Of a stretch of DNA of 64,000 nucleotides, positions 47,669 to 59,169 are shown piece after piece. Origin of the DNA: Sclerodactyla briareus (Eukaryota > Echinodermata > Holothuroidea > Dendrochirotida > Sclerodactylidae). The stretch spans positions 1 to 64,000 of the forward strand of contig JAODTK010005686.1 of assembly GCA_026419785.1 (NCBI GenBank), written 5' to 3'. Within the stretch, counting starts at the first letter, position 1; every line of letters begins with the position of its first letter. The notes beneath the pieces were generated by a model. That model saw nothing but the letters and a program-made list of their open reading frames with translations, was not told where the DNA came from and did not search any database. The translations under genes and the position numbers were made by a program.

Positions 47669-49490
47669 CACTGGTATGGACAGACCGGAAGAGAGAAGTA
47701 GGTATTGTGAATTACTTCGAGAGCGTTTGTCAATATAAATCATCTTGACGGCTTATGGAGTACGATGTAACACACACACCGTTCCAGTATTCGCGTCCCT
47801 TCATGCAATTATTTATACAGAAAGAAATCCCTCGTCTTGTCGATCCTACAGTGTAAAAGCCGTAGCTACCGCGACAGTTACGATTAGGCTTGGCAAACGC
47901 CAGGGGGACGCACTAGGAATCTCCGATAGTAGAATTGTGACATCCCGGACGGGGGAAAGACAGACTGTCCAACCTCCCCCACCCCCCCGAACCTCACCCT
48001 GCTGCGTGACCCCAACACAACTGAAATTGTGGTCTAATGTTAGCGGACTGTGTCTTCAATCGCACCTGGCGTCGCCCGGCATTACACCCTCCAGTTGTTT
48101 CTATATGTATCAGTGGTGTAGCTCTCCCAGTCAGTCTAAATTAGATGCAAGAATTTTCTGCTTTTTAAAAGTCAAATTATGCTTTGTTCTGCTTTTTAGG
48201 AACCAAATTCCGCTTTATTCGCTTTTAAAACGTCCTGGTATTGAGGTTGGCCACCGCTGACGTTGAGCTAAACCCTGATGCACGATTAGCGTACAGTAGA
48301 ACTGGGCATTCGCACGTGTTCGGTTCCATCGGGAAGAATCTACAGTGATGCAACTCCTGCCTTGCCAAACACATAATGTGATTCGGATTATAGTTAGAAA
48401 ATGGGACCAGTAAAAATCAAACTTGATAACAAGTAACACGTAACAATAGAATGGTCTTGATCTCATTGGCAGCAGGTTCTGTGCAGGGCGCAACAAACTT
48501 TCGGCCACAGTTTTCGGCGATGATGCAAAATTCGAGGTAATAATGGCAAAGCCCCCGGGTTTACGAGTCACGTAGCCTACTACAGTACACGGCCGGATGC
48601 CATGATAGTGGCGTGAAATGAAACGATGTTTTCGTTGAATTTTAACATGGAAATAATGGATGGTAAAGGATTTACAGCAGCAACGATGTGGCTGCGTGAT
48701 TGCCATTTTTGAATTTATCATGATATTTGTGCATTTTTCAAGGAATTATCGCTAAATTTAAAGGGTTTTTTCTTTTCAAGCAGCATCATGCTTCCGCGTT
48801 AAACTCAAATAATACAGAAGTCCGCGATTTTTGCGGATTTTCCGCGATGCGGAAAATTCTTGACACTGTCTAATTGAACTCTGCTGTTCTGCTTTAATCT
48901 GCAGCGGCCATCACGTCATTTCTCAGCTTTGTCAATGGTAACTGTAATAACGCCTGCAGTACATACACGCAGACCGCGTGGAGATCGTAGTTAAAATAAA
49001 TGTCGCCTGTAACGTCACTGTGTAGTGGCAAGTACGGCGGTAAGGAGACGACATACTGGTTGGAAGTTGCTATGATAAGGAGCTGAACTGATGCGATTAG
49101 TCATTTCAACTCGCGTGTCTTTTCGCTACTACCGTAGGAAAGCCTTTTTATAGTCCGCAAGACTCGATGGCGGGTCACGTCCGGCCGTACCTGTAGGTGG
49201 AGTAGTACTGAGTAGCTATAGCTTAACCTTCGATGTTTTGCTGGGTCATAAGTGATTCATCGAGTCTGGAGCAAGAGCTACTGAAATGATGAATTCGCAC
49301 AAGAAAATCTCGACCGATTTTTTTTCCCCGGTAGGGGGACAGAGCTATCTGACAAGTTCCCCCCCCCCTTCCCTCCGCTGGTGCCGACTTGCATATGAAT
49401 ACTAATTTGCACAAATGAAACTGTTACCTAAAATTTGTAAAGTTAAATATTAAAATGTACACATTTTTTTTCATTGAAAATTTATTTATT
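47669..49490. other. Stretch without recognised gene; contains a hAT-like terminus
   Basis: CAGTGGTGTAGCTC at 48111 looks like a hAT-type left end, and a self-complementary ccgcgatttttgcggatttt region lies near 48822-48855. No partner end with target duplication was found. The 171-codon plus frame and the 168-codon minus frame lack recognisable motifs. Confidence 0.35.
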
Positions 49491-49494
49491 TATT

Positions 49495-49780
49495 CATTTC
49501 TCGATCAGTGGACTCGATGGCAGTCATGACATTGTGTGTCAGTGAGCACCGGGATACCTGACCACACCTGAAGGGATCCAAACCATACTGTTGCATATGT
49601 CTGTGCAAACTGAACGATGAAACGATCATTATGTTGGGAGAAGAACAAGGTTCTTTTGAGTGAACAGCGGAGTTCAGAAACCTTCGAAGTTCAGAATGAT
49701 TGGTCTAATCGAGATGAAATCCGGTCTACGCACAAAAATTATCTGTTTTTTTATAGAGGGATCCGCAATTTGTAGTAGGA
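49495..49780 (+). repeat. AGGTCA-family head with diverged body
   Basis: (ATTT)-like stretch, then cagtggactcgatggcagtc and ATGACATTGTGTGTCAG, then gaccacacctgaagggatcc and gattggtctaatcgagatga. This is the same order as the other copies, but the AGGTCA part is lost. Confidence 0.55.
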
Positions 49781-49872
49781 AAACCTGAGGAGCATTATTT
49801 TTACAACCACTCTGGATTCCGTGTATGCATTCCTAGTAGTACCCATTCATTCAATTCTCAAGTCGAGACGAT

Positions 49873-50250
49873 CAGTGGCGACCCACGGGGGAGGGGGGTG
49901 GGCTTAAACCAACCCCCACCTCATGTTTATGACCCAAGTGATAAAAAAAATTGCAACAAAAAACTGATTTTTTTTCGGCAGTTCAGTATGTTTTGCAGCT
50001 GTTAATAGCAAATATGGCCGCGCTGTGTCTAGGGGCCCATTTTAAATTGTATTTATTTGCCAAATCTCCGATTCAGCCAAAATTTGCCAATAGTGACTTT
50101 CACAAAATTTACACTTCTGACCAAAATTCACCCAGACAAGTCTCTCGGTACGCTGCATGCGAGAAGGTAAACGTATAGGTACAAAAAACGTAATTGGGGG
50201 GCACACTTCTATGTCACGGGACAACAAATAGTTCAATTCCGATATTCTAA
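49873..50250 (+). mobile_element. hAT-like non-autonomous element, left part
   Basis: CAGTGGCGACCCACGGGGGA followed by a G run and gggcttaaaccaacccccac is the usual layout of a hAT-type terminus. No right end with a matching 8-bp duplication was found, so the end coordinate is a guess. Confidence 0.4.
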
Positions 50251-51361
50251 AAACTTGTGTCAAAAATATTTAACTCGATCACGTCAGGGGACATAAGTCG
50301 CAACTACGCCAAAGCAATTACACCCACAATCAAATCATCTCATGTAATTTGAAAACCTGCAAACTAAATGATACATTACAGTTCTCTGAAAGGTCGTCGA
50401 AATATCAGAAAGTAAGAGCCATCGTCGAGCGCAAGAAGAGTGTCTTACTTCCCCCGCCGACCTGTTGTTTGTGGTACCCGGGCACATAAGGTACTGTACC
50501 CACTTTAACTGGACTTGGAAGATATACTATGTGCGCTCGGAATTCCACGTTTCCCCAAAAGGCATGATGCTCTTAGGTCATGATTTCCACTGTTTTAGGA
50601 ATCAAATTGCCGGTGCCATACTGACTTTTCAAGCTGCCATTGAATGGCATGGCTGATGATTTCGGCTTGAACAATTGCAAAGATTGTTGAAACTTGGTCC
50701 GCACGTTCACGTTTCGGGGTCATTGAACGAAAGATCGATTGGGGTCCAATTAGTAGGACTAATGTCCTGAACATTCTTGATTGGGCTATTGTATTCTAAC
50801 CTGGGGTGCCCGTCCGTCTAATTTCGTTTCGTACCACTTAGACACATTCTGTTATCTTCGGAATTTACAAAGATTATTGTTGAAATAGTCCTTCCAAGTT
50901 CCTCCATAATCGCCAAAAGAAAAAAAAGAAAAGGTCGAAGGTCCCGGAAGTTAGCATATTCTTTAAGGAAGGACGTATTTCCAAAGTCATTCCCTTGATG
51001 TTGGCCCATCAGTATGGACAAAAAAACACATCGCGTCTGGGGTCCTTTATCATAATTTAGAAGACAGTCCTGGGCTCTCCGTATGGGCATGAAAAAGAAA
51101 GTCTGTCTATGCATATCGGTAGTCAACGATTTGTCCGCGATTCCGCTCCTTCATAGGTGGACTGTTTCTTTAGGTTATGTTGGACACATTCGTAGAAATA
51201 AAAGTCATATGTAAAAGGTTTCTCAATTTTTGTATGTATAACTGTGGAGATTCTTGAGGCTCTTGGGTGAGTGAACAGACGCAGATAATTATGCTGTTCG
51301 ATGTTTCAATGTGTTGTGGACAACGATGTGTGCCTGCTAAGTTGTACGGCTGTGTTTACTA
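50251..51361. other. Stretch without recognised gene
   Basis: No motif-bearing frame or repeat was recognised on either strand. Confidence 0.35.
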
Positions 51362-51473
51362 ACGGGCAACTCGAGAGTTCTGTTGGAAGTCCACCAACAG
51401 ACCAACATAGCATGGGATGAAGAATACTACCTATTCGTCCGACTCATGGAGAATACTGTCAACGGAATAACAG
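51362..51473 (+). pseudogene. Second fibrinogen-domain central exon (relic)
   Basis: Reads TGNSRVLLEVHQQTNIAWDE, then EYYLF, and in the next frame SDSWRILSTE, ending at a possible gtatgc donor (51474). It aligns with the end of the exon at 29554-29827 (VYFVMKTNESWDKEEW, HF.V, DSYRMFLSGYSG): TN..WD.E…F.V..DS.R..LS is shared. The N-terminal part of the domain is not seen just upstream, and one frame change plus a stop is needed. It could be a decayed duplicate of the first fibrinogen gene, or a chance match helped by short length. A search of translated FReD profiles would settle this. Confidence 0.35.
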
Positions 51474-51999
51474 GTATGCCTAATGTCACTTATAGGCCTC
51501 CTAAGATACCCCCCCCCGCCCTTACACACACACAGCCACACACCCACTACCCGAAGACACCGGAAGCGTAGCCATTCTCTTGAGCGCATTTCACGAGACA
51601 GCTAACAGGGGGAAAGAAGGCCATTGGTAAATAGCATGTTGTTTTCCGCGTACGTTTACCATGGTTATACGGCACCATCCCATCGATATCCAATTTTAAG
51701 AGGCGTTTTCGCCACAATTTTGTATTACGTGTGAGAAGTTACTTTGATTCTCTGCCACTTTTTCCAAAATAATTTTTCTCATAACACATGCAGGTTAGAC
51801 TACATAGTATACCTGATAGTCCCGGACAAGCCCGTGGGTATCTGTATCGTAAGTTACTGCCAATAAACTCCTCAGTGGGATATAACTGTTGCAGGTGGCC
51901 GTACACAACCAGAAAAATCAAAGATAATGGTCTCCTCTCAATAAGGCAGAGAGCTGCAATCTTCTTCAGTTTTGATTTAAAAGCGCCGGTTAGATTGCT

Positions 52000-53770
52000 T
52001 CTCTAGTACACACTTGCCAAGATTCCAGTCTGCAAAGGTTCTCGGTACGAAGGAGAAGTTGTAAACATCCTTGGAAGATGTTGGGTGAACAAATAAAGTA
52101 GCAGCTGATCTCGATGTAGCAGCCCCTCTCCCTTGAGTAGTTGTCGGTATGAGTGGTATCAATCGGCAATAGTGCGTGAACTGCTTTGTAGTAGTAAGCC
52201 TAGAAACGGCACGCCGCTCTTCCAGAGGCTCCAACCAATCTTGGCGATCATAGACGAGACACTGGTTTTTCTAGTATATCTCTGCCGACAATCTAGAGGC
52301 TCTCCGCTGAATGGCCTCACGTCTATTTCTCTATCTTGATGGTACAGGGTACGGGTCCCAAATGCTGGCACAGTACTCAGCTTAGGCCTAACTAAGTTTT
52401 TGTAGGTGTCTCCTTTGACTGCTGGGAGCAGCTATACAGTTTCTCCTGAGGAAGACCAATACTTATTTGCCTTAGATACTTTGGTGTTGATTGTTTCGCC
52501 CAACTCATTCCCCCTCGTTGTTTATTCTAACCCCAAGATAGACTGGCTTTCTACAGATTCAAGAGGCCTGTCATTCATCCGATAAGTTGTATACCGAGAT
52601 TTCTCTTGTGGGGTGTAATATGCATCGAGTAGCATTTGTCGAGATTAAATTTCATCGGTTTAGTCCTTCTCCCATTTACAAAGTTTGTCCATATCCTTCT
52701 GTAATTCCAGTCCGTCGTTCTCATCTTTAATTTCCCGGTACCGGATTACAGTCATCGGCGAGTAGGGCGGACCTGAGATGTTATTCCTTTTGAGAGGTTA
52801 TTCAGGTATGTAATGAAGAGTAGCGGTCCAAGTACCGTTCCCTGTGGGACACCGGATGTTACAGTGATAGCTAACGGTGAAACACCCTCTAGAACCACCT
52901 GTTGTGAGTGTTTGTAAGAACACTGTCAATTTAGCTGAGAAATGGTCCAGTGATCCCTGTTTGTTTTGAGCTTCATAAGTAGCCTTTGATGTGGGTACAA
53001 GTCAAAAGCCTTTCGACAGTCCATAATGGTAACATCCGCTTGTCCTTGTTTATTGAGAATTTCCGCAAAGTTGTGTATGGTAATGCCCGCTGGGTTTCGC
53101 ATTAACGCCCCTTACGGAATCCATTCGTTTCGTCGTTCAAGACACTATTATTCTCAAATGACTCATGATATTGGGTGTGAAGTATATGTTCCAGAAGCTT
53201 ACACGGGATAGAGGTTAATGACACAGGCCTGTAGTTTGAAGGGACTGAGCGGTTTCCTTTTTGAATATTGGTGACAAATTTGCGTTGAGCCAGTCTCCTG
53301 GTAATCCCCAGTAACAATAAGGACTTCTGTAAATCGCTGCAAATAGGGGCAATGCTGTGTGCACACTCAAATCACGACCGTTAGAGTAATATTATCTACC
53401 GGGTGCTTTTATGTGGTTTCAGATCTTTTAGGAGTTTCAAAATACCCTCAGTAGTAACATGATTGGGGATTTTGATGAATCAGATTGTCCACTGCAGGAA
53501 TGTTCGTAAGGTCTTCCTTGGTGAAAACAGACTGGAACTGTTTATTCAAAATGTCCGCTTTTTCAGATGCGGTGGTAGCAGTGCCATTCTCGGTGATAAG
53601 GGCAGGAACACCAGTCGAGCTCTCCCTCAAACTTTTATATAGATCCAGACATGTCTTGGTGTTGTTACTACTTGCAAGATTTTCGCCAAATTTAGTAAAA
53701 AGCGGACACTGCTTCTTGATTGAACGTTACCTAGCTACACGTGATAGAACAGTTTCGCAGAACTAATGCG
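52000..53770 (-). mobile_element. Jockey/CR1-group non-LTR retrotransposon, reverse transcriptase part (5'-truncated, decayed)
   Basis: Read from 53770 down: SSTGVPALITENGTATTASE and ILNKQFQSVFTKEDL, then IFKKGN and SNYRPVSLTSIPCKLLEHI (53200-53290), ILNDE.NGFRKGR near 53105, TSGVPQGTVLGPLLFITYLN (52815-52870), LADDC at about 52750-52765 as the catalytic YADD equivalent, a primer-grip region with DKLCKWE, and finally LEPLEERRAVSRL, FVHPTSSKDVYNFSFVPRTF and ADWN near 52020. This is the full order of RT and thumb of jockey/CR1-group LINEs. Endonuclease and ORF1 are missing, as in a typical 5' truncation. Several frameshifts and stops inactivate it. It is very similar in type to the plus-strand copy at 60560-63120. 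Confidence 0.85.
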
Positions 53771-54200
53771 GGCCAGGTAGATTATTTCCAGCGAAATGTT
53801 CCGTTCGAGTGATTACTCGACACGAAAATGGCCGTATAGCAGGATTTAGACCTCGCTAGTTTTGACAGTGACCTTCATCGTTGCATGTTGCTTCGAGTAT
53901 ATGAACTTGTTGATAGCGCTGGTAGTATGGAACTGCGTATGAATGCATGCATCAGTTACGTACTGCATCATTGTGTCCGCTTTCTAGCCCTGTCCTATAG
54001 TGTTTACAAATCACCGCTTATACAATATCTTCTCAATGATATACTCCAATAGGGGGAATCGCTTCACCAGAAGGGGCAGGTCTTCAACGGTATCTCCTTT
54101 GTTCTGAGCAAGGGGGGTATCGGGAACCGAGAACCGGGGAAGTAGGATCATCGAGTCCAATGTCAGGCCGAACGATCGCTCCGTTTGATCCGAGTTACAT
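53771..54200. other. Spacer between non-LTR and gypsy elements; expected site of the gypsy 3' LTR
   Basis: The segment lies where the 3' LTR of the minus-strand gypsy element should be, but I see no match to the sequence upstream of the element's gag side (58955-59160). Confidence 0.35.
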
Positions 54201-54204
54201 GGGT

Positions 54205-55425
54205 CAGGCCAGGTGCCATTGTATTATCAGACTTCCTTTCCTTCTTACCGGCGGAGCTCGCTGCAACTCAACAATGTAATAAAGACCCTTCCATAATTTG
54301 GCTAACTTTCTCTTCGTTTGACCGGTTTTTTTCACAATAACCGAGTGTACAAATAAACCGTAATCGCCAACATAAAATTGGGTATTCGTGGCTTTTCTGT
54401 CAAACTTAGTTTTCATCGATTTCTGCCTTGATTCTATAAATCCGTGGCTACCAGGCGCGCTTGTTCTAACCCATATACCACATCGCCAATGAACATTGCA
54501 ACATTTTGGGAGAGATCATTTGGGATTTTCATAGCGTTCCCATTTGAAAAACGGGGGTGACGTCCGTGCACCAGGAAGTAGGGAGAGTACGATTTCCTGT
54601 TCAAAAGTCAAAACACGGGGTTGTTTATAAGCAACTGGGGTAAGGGGAGAGCAGTCTATCCCAAGCATTATGATCTTCCATCCAGATATTTTCCCAATGA
54701 ATTAAGGATGACAGACATCATTCTCTCACTTTGGACCATTTGCTTATGGGTGGTAGGATTTGGTTGGGTTTTTAGTTACCGCAAGTAATTTGCACACCTC
54801 ACTCACAATCTTGGAGAGCAAGTTTGTCCCCCTATCATAATGAAGAGACTCGGGGGAGCCAGTCGACAAATTATTCTATCAATGAATGCCGTCGCAATGG
54901 TACGCGCTGTCATATCAGGAATTGGGACCAATTTCAAGTACTTAGTGAACGAGTCACCAATACATCCAGGAAACATACCTGTTATCCTACTCCATGACAA
55001 ATGGGGATTGCCCTAAAATCTGTGGGCTCAAACGTTGAATGTCCTGTTACGGGTAGGGGGTGAATGTTTGCCTCGCCAGGATACGTAGGACGATTGCCGT
55101 TGGTTACACCGGGTTTTACAAAAATTTTACCCATTCAACGATATCCTTTGTACATTCCCTTCCAGTAAACCGATATCTGGCTTTCTCATTTGTCCTAGAA
55201 CTTGCCGAAATGGCCGCCCGTCACCCGGAGCAGTCGTGCAGCACCTCTGTTAGCACTGTATTCACGAGGGCCCGAGGTACAACAACTGAATAACCTGGCT
55301 GGCTTGGGTTTGTCGGTCGTCCGTTCTTACCGTCAGACACACGGTACAAAACCTGGCCGTCAATAAAATACTGGGGGCATTCCAAAAGCAGAGTACGACA
55401 TTCGTTTCTCGTCTTTGGCAAAACT
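54205..55425 (-). pseudogene. pol: Ty3/gypsy pol: integrase region
   Basis: Minus strand. The zinc-binding H2C2 segment begins near 55420 (GQVLYRVSDG, LTEVLHD, then a damaged CPxC part). The core follows with YILVI-less GDSFTKYLKLVPIPDMTART near 54900-54960 (first catalytic Asp in the D-SFTKY block), HYDRG-like residues near 54840, SYHPQANGQSER near 54690-54740 (third catalytic region), and YFLVHGRHPRFSNG near 54560. The C-terminal part is MKTKFDRKATNTQFYVGDYG, KLAKLWKGLYYIVELQ. These are the standard blocks of Ty3/gypsy integrase, which inserts the cDNA into the host genome. Several single-base shifts occur, so no full product can be made. Confidence 0.85.
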
Positions 55426-56060
55426 GATTTCTCTAGATTCCATCATGTTGTTAACATGGCATCATTTCTCTGGTTTGCGCACTAACAAGTCTCTACTATC
55501 AATGCCGCATTCGACAGATGGTAGTCGGGTTTGGCAAGGTTGGGGCGGCGACTGTGCTCAAACCTACACCACCGGGCTCTTGTGTCGTACGTACCGTCGA
55601 CTTAGTGCCTCCGCCTTAAGAGTTAACCCTCCCTGGAAGGTATATCACCTCAAAGTCAAAGACTGGAGGAAGACTATCCACCTGGCAACATACCAGAACG
55701 GCTCTTTCATCGAAATTACCCACTGTAAGGCACTGTGATCACCACACCGGAAAAATGCACTTGTCTTTCTAGGTGACATTAAAGGCTTAATCCCATATAC
55801 CAAATGGCGAGACTTCCTTACTGTTTATCCCCGTAGTTTTTTTTCGCCCATTTAGAGACCTTCCCGCCATAGGAATACGCTTTCATGTTTCCATCCTGCA
55901 CCTGTGTCAGAACAACCCCCCAAGCAACCCACTAGCATCTGTGTACAAAGTATATGGGATATCTTAGTATACCCCAAAATTTGGCGGATTAACCAGGGCC
56001 ATTCTAATTGACCAAAGGCACCTTCACAGATCATTCCACACAAACTTTGCATTTCGTTTG
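55426..56060 (-). pseudogene. pol: Ty3/gypsy pol: RNase H
   Basis: Minus strand, directly behind the RT. LCTDASQWVAWGVVLTQVQD (with the catalytic Asp in TDAS) lies near 55900-55960, followed by SYGGK-S.WAKKNYGDKQ and LAIWYMG. The segment DHSALQWVISMKEPF near 55690-55741 and the block LTLKAEALSR near 55600-55625 (usual form 'N..ADALSR') complete the domain. The order is that of gypsy RNase H plus the connection to integrase. One or two shifts separate the blocks. The enzyme removes the RNA strand during cDNA synthesis. Confidence 0.8.
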
Positions 56061-57130
56061 GTCAACGACGTAGAGGTATGGCAATTTTTTGAGTAATTAT
56101 GGAATAAATTTACGGTATAGCCTGAACCCAATGAATGAACGCATTCCTTTGTCGTTTTGGGGGTTGAATACTCGGTCACTGCTCGCACTTTGTCGGGATC
56201 TTGGGAGATACCTTTGGACGATACCACGTGACCAGATAACGAATCTCAGATTTTGCAAACTTACATTGCAGTTTCAACTTCAAATTTGCTTGTCTTAGCC
56301 GCTCAAACACCATCGAATATGTTCTATGTGGTCTGAAGGTTATATAAATAATAATGATATCTTCCATGTACACTAAGCAGGACTTCCAAGTTAACCCCCT
56401 AGAACCATCTCCATAACTCTCTGAAATGTGCCGGACTATTTTTTAGACCCCTTGTAAACGCTTATACTGAAATAACCCAGGTGACACGAAAAGCGGATAT
56501 GGGCTCCTTGGGTTATTGGCTCCCCACACTGTCTAAGGATTCCTCTCCCCGTCCCGGAGGGGATGGGCACCACCGTTTGAGTAACGAACGCATTGAGCCG
56601 ATAATCAAACAACAAAAGCGTATTCCGTGGTTTTTTTTTTTTTTTTTACTAACCAAGGCACGGGGCCGCCCACGGGCTGACAGAACGCTTCAATGATATC
56701 TTGCTCTATCATATATCATTCGTATGGGGTTTCCATACACCTTTTGTTTGGGTTTAACCTATAGGATCGTTGGCGAATTGGTTTCTGATCCCCATCTACA
56801 GTTATTTTCATGCGCGATTGTTCAACATAAACCCAATTCCTCCCCCTCCGCCCACCCCGACAAAAATCCTGATATCATCTACAATTGGATTCAATGCTTG
56901 TTCTGCGTTTCTTCAGGTCATCTCTTCAGAAAATGTTTGGGCCAATTCGGGTCGGTGTTCAGCGGTCATTCTACAATCACTTTCGGGTTACTGTCTGAAC
57001 TCAAGGGGGAAAGTATGTGGTCGGCGGAAGACATTGCAATTGGCTATCTGAAACCCCCAGAAAGTGAAACTGCCTCGTCCAGATTTGTTCAACATCCTAC
57101 AAAAAACAGGTTCCCTATCCTTGAACTCTA
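56000..57130 (-). pseudogene. pol: Ty3/gypsy pol: reverse transcriptase and preceding linker
   Basis: Minus strand. The linker region has NPKVIVE…LNTDPNWPKHFL near 56950, then QKPIRQRSYRLNPNKR (56736-56790), the RT start EQDIIEAF…GGPVPWLVKK near 56650-56700, DYRLNAFVTQT and VPIPS near 56560-56610. An internal stretch is lost or scrambled. The palm continues as VYMEDIIIIYITF (56338-56373; the usual YLDD/YVDD is YMED), ERLRQANLKLKLQCKFAKSE, and thumb GISQDPDKVRAVTEYSTPKT with RNAKFVWND. The poly-T run at 56631-56648 lies inside. Change of the second catalytic Asp to Glu, plus stops, argues for loss of activity. Confidence 0.85.
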
Positions 57131-57264
57131 ATGAGGACTTTCGCTAACCATTTACAATCATCCAATCGAATCACAATGTGTAAACCCTACTGCCCCCCCA
57201 TTTGGTGTGCTGCGTGCGCTCCGTTTTCTTCTCTTTCTGTCTTCGGGATTTCTTCTCTTATCCC

Positions 57265-57670
57265 TTGCTCTTACCTACCCTTCTGACCACGGGGGTATAT
57301 CAACAGTTTCCCGTCAACAACACTGATGATTACGGGGAAGCCCGTCACGTTGATAAACATACCATTGACGTTGAATTTCAACGAAACTAACTCCGTTAGC
57401 CTTCATGAAATCAACGATGATGAAATCGGTATGGAGTTCCTGTGCCAAGTGCATTTTGAGAATCAGAGATTTAATTTTGTATTCTTATTCTTGCATCCGC
57501 ACTATACACACCGCACCGAGGATACTTTGTTGTTTGCTGTGTTGATATATTTTATATCAGAGTTGAACATTTTGGTTTTCCGAAAGTTTGTGGCAATTTC
57601 ACACATGATATCAGCGTGTGCTACAGACACATCCCCCAGTATCAATCTGCAAACAAGTTGTGCCATTTAT
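57265..57670 (-). pseudogene. Ty3/gypsy aspartic protease
   Basis: Minus strand between gag and RT. The active-site triad appears as LQIDTGG (codons complementary to 57630-57645). The substrate-flap part KMFNSDIKYINTANNK follows, and the C-terminal signature reads DFIIVDFMKANGVSFVEIQR (usual 'ILG.DFM…GV…D'). The domain length of about 120 codons is normal for a retropepsin. The protease matures the polyprotein. At least two frame changes are needed between the triad and the C-terminal block. Confidence 0.65.
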
Positions 57671-57699
57671 CCCATTTGATATAGTTATCAACTTAAGCC

Positions 57700-58940
57700 A
57701 GGGGTTCCAAGTATCGTACCTGCCTCCCGCGCTTTAACCCAACCGAGGGTGCTTCCCGATCATGGTTGGGGAAATTTTCTCCCCCAATTGGCTTGGTCCT
57801 GTCGTTTAAATAGCCGCTCGTGCTCTTCCCCTACCCCGAAACCCCGAACGATTACGACAAAATCGGGCAATGTGCCAGTTTACGCACATTCTCAACAAGT
57901 TGGCCTATTTTGGTCAAATTCCGTTCTACGGGAGGAAATAGGAGAGGATTAGCAATTGGGGTCGGTGTGACCCTCCTCAAACATACTTACAAATACCTTA
58001 TTTGATGGTTATGTCTGGTACTGGGGGTGGTAATTGTCGAGACTCTTGCGAAAGTTCCTGATTCTTTTTCTTCTGGCTAGAGAGTTTCCTGAAGAATTTC
58101 GTCTGCTCGAACTCGGTGACCTCTGTTCTTCCGCATAGAGCAGCCTCTCCCCTTCCTACGATCCAAGCCCCGAGATTATCGTCCGTTCGTCTCTCAGAGT
58201 CACAAGCAGCAACTGGTTGAATGCCTCTCCCCTGGTCCACTTGCTTGGCTGGCAATCGCTGTACATTACTAGCTGCCAGAGCCCCCGCTGGTATCTGTTG
58301 GCCAAAACACCGAGACGGACATAGAGGTTACGTCGCTTGCCTGACCTACCGCGACAGACTCGGCGCTATTCGTTCCGCTGAAACCGCTTCCTCCCTCTTT
58401 TCGCACCCTCTTAATAACGAACATCCTCTGGGGTGTAAGTGCCCTCTGACCAGCGCGTCCGTCTTCTCTTCCCCCCCCCCCCCTCCCCAGCCTCTACAAC
58501 GACGCTCTTTCCAGGACGACAGTTCAATGATTCCCCATGTTCCATTCTTCTATCCCACAGTTGATACTCCTGTTAACCATTTGGGAACAACGAGCTGAAA
58601 TGATTTTCAAAGGCCGGATAAGCGAGCTCTGGTCTGCTTCCGTTTTTTTTGCGGAATGTTCGTCCGCCAAATGTTGGTCACTTCCCACCAATAGCATATC
58701 CTTGCTCGGGGATTTGCTCGTCGGCGATTTTTGACAAAGTCACGCAAGATTCAAATCGTGTTCAGCCATAAAAATGGATTCCTCATCCTGCATGCCATTA
58801 AATTTATCTGGTGAAAAACTTCGCCTGTTGAAACTGTGTCGACTTTTCCATTAACGGGTTCGCAAGGTTATCGGAACGGGCTTTACTCCTTAGGTAATAT
58901 GTCAAGTTGTACACTTAGTTTTCATCGATTTCTGCCCCGC
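57700..58940 (-). pseudogene. gag: Ty3/gypsy gag with one zinc knuckle
   Basis: Minus strand. A CX2CX4HX4C knuckle is read at 57850-57903 (C..EC..TGHIARFC), requiring one missing C to be supplied before the His codon. A basic RGRGRARAA-like stretch follows it. Upstream, an 85-codon frame (57998-58255) reads a Glu/Gln-rich linker with FEQTKFFRKLSSQKKKNQEL. Still further upstream, capsid-like residues KFNGMQDEESIFMAEHDLNL and DEQIPEQ occur near 58680-58820. Gag packages the element RNA. Order, strand and spacing place it as the first ORF of the element whose pol ends at 54205. Several stops and a C run at 58472-58487 break it. Confidence 0.6.
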
Positions 58941-59165
58941 TCCTCCACCATATGTTACGGGGTTAAGCGTCACACACACAATAATGGAAGTTACAACAGA
59001 AATCAATAACTGCTTCCTTTACGACTGTCATGGTTCTCCCCCTCGCCCACACCGACTAACTAACTCCGCCACCCCACCCGAACAAGCCTTACAACTGTAC
59101 AAACATTTTTAAAAATAACACAATAGCCAAACCATAACAACGGACACAAACACAAACGTTAATCC
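58941..59165 (-). other. Possible 5' LTR end and primer-binding site of the gypsy element
   Basis: On the minus strand gag is preceded by …gcttaaccccgtaaca, then tATGGTGGAGGAGCGGGG, which resembles the LTR end 'AACA' followed by a TGG-starting primer-binding site. The upstream stretch is pyrimidine-rich as an LTR could be. No second LTR was found, so this is only a candidate. Confidence 0.3.
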
Positions 59166-59169
59166 TTGG

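Noticed and set aside
47255..47743. Minus-strand frame rich in RT and DS dipeptides
   Set aside because: The residues come from the GAGTCC minisatellite read in different frames, so a disordered protein domain is not supported.
47745..48260. 171-codon plus-strand and overlapping 168-codon minus-strand (48215-48721) frames
   Set aside because: No domain pattern, no conserved repeats of residues, and one contains a proline run from a C tract.
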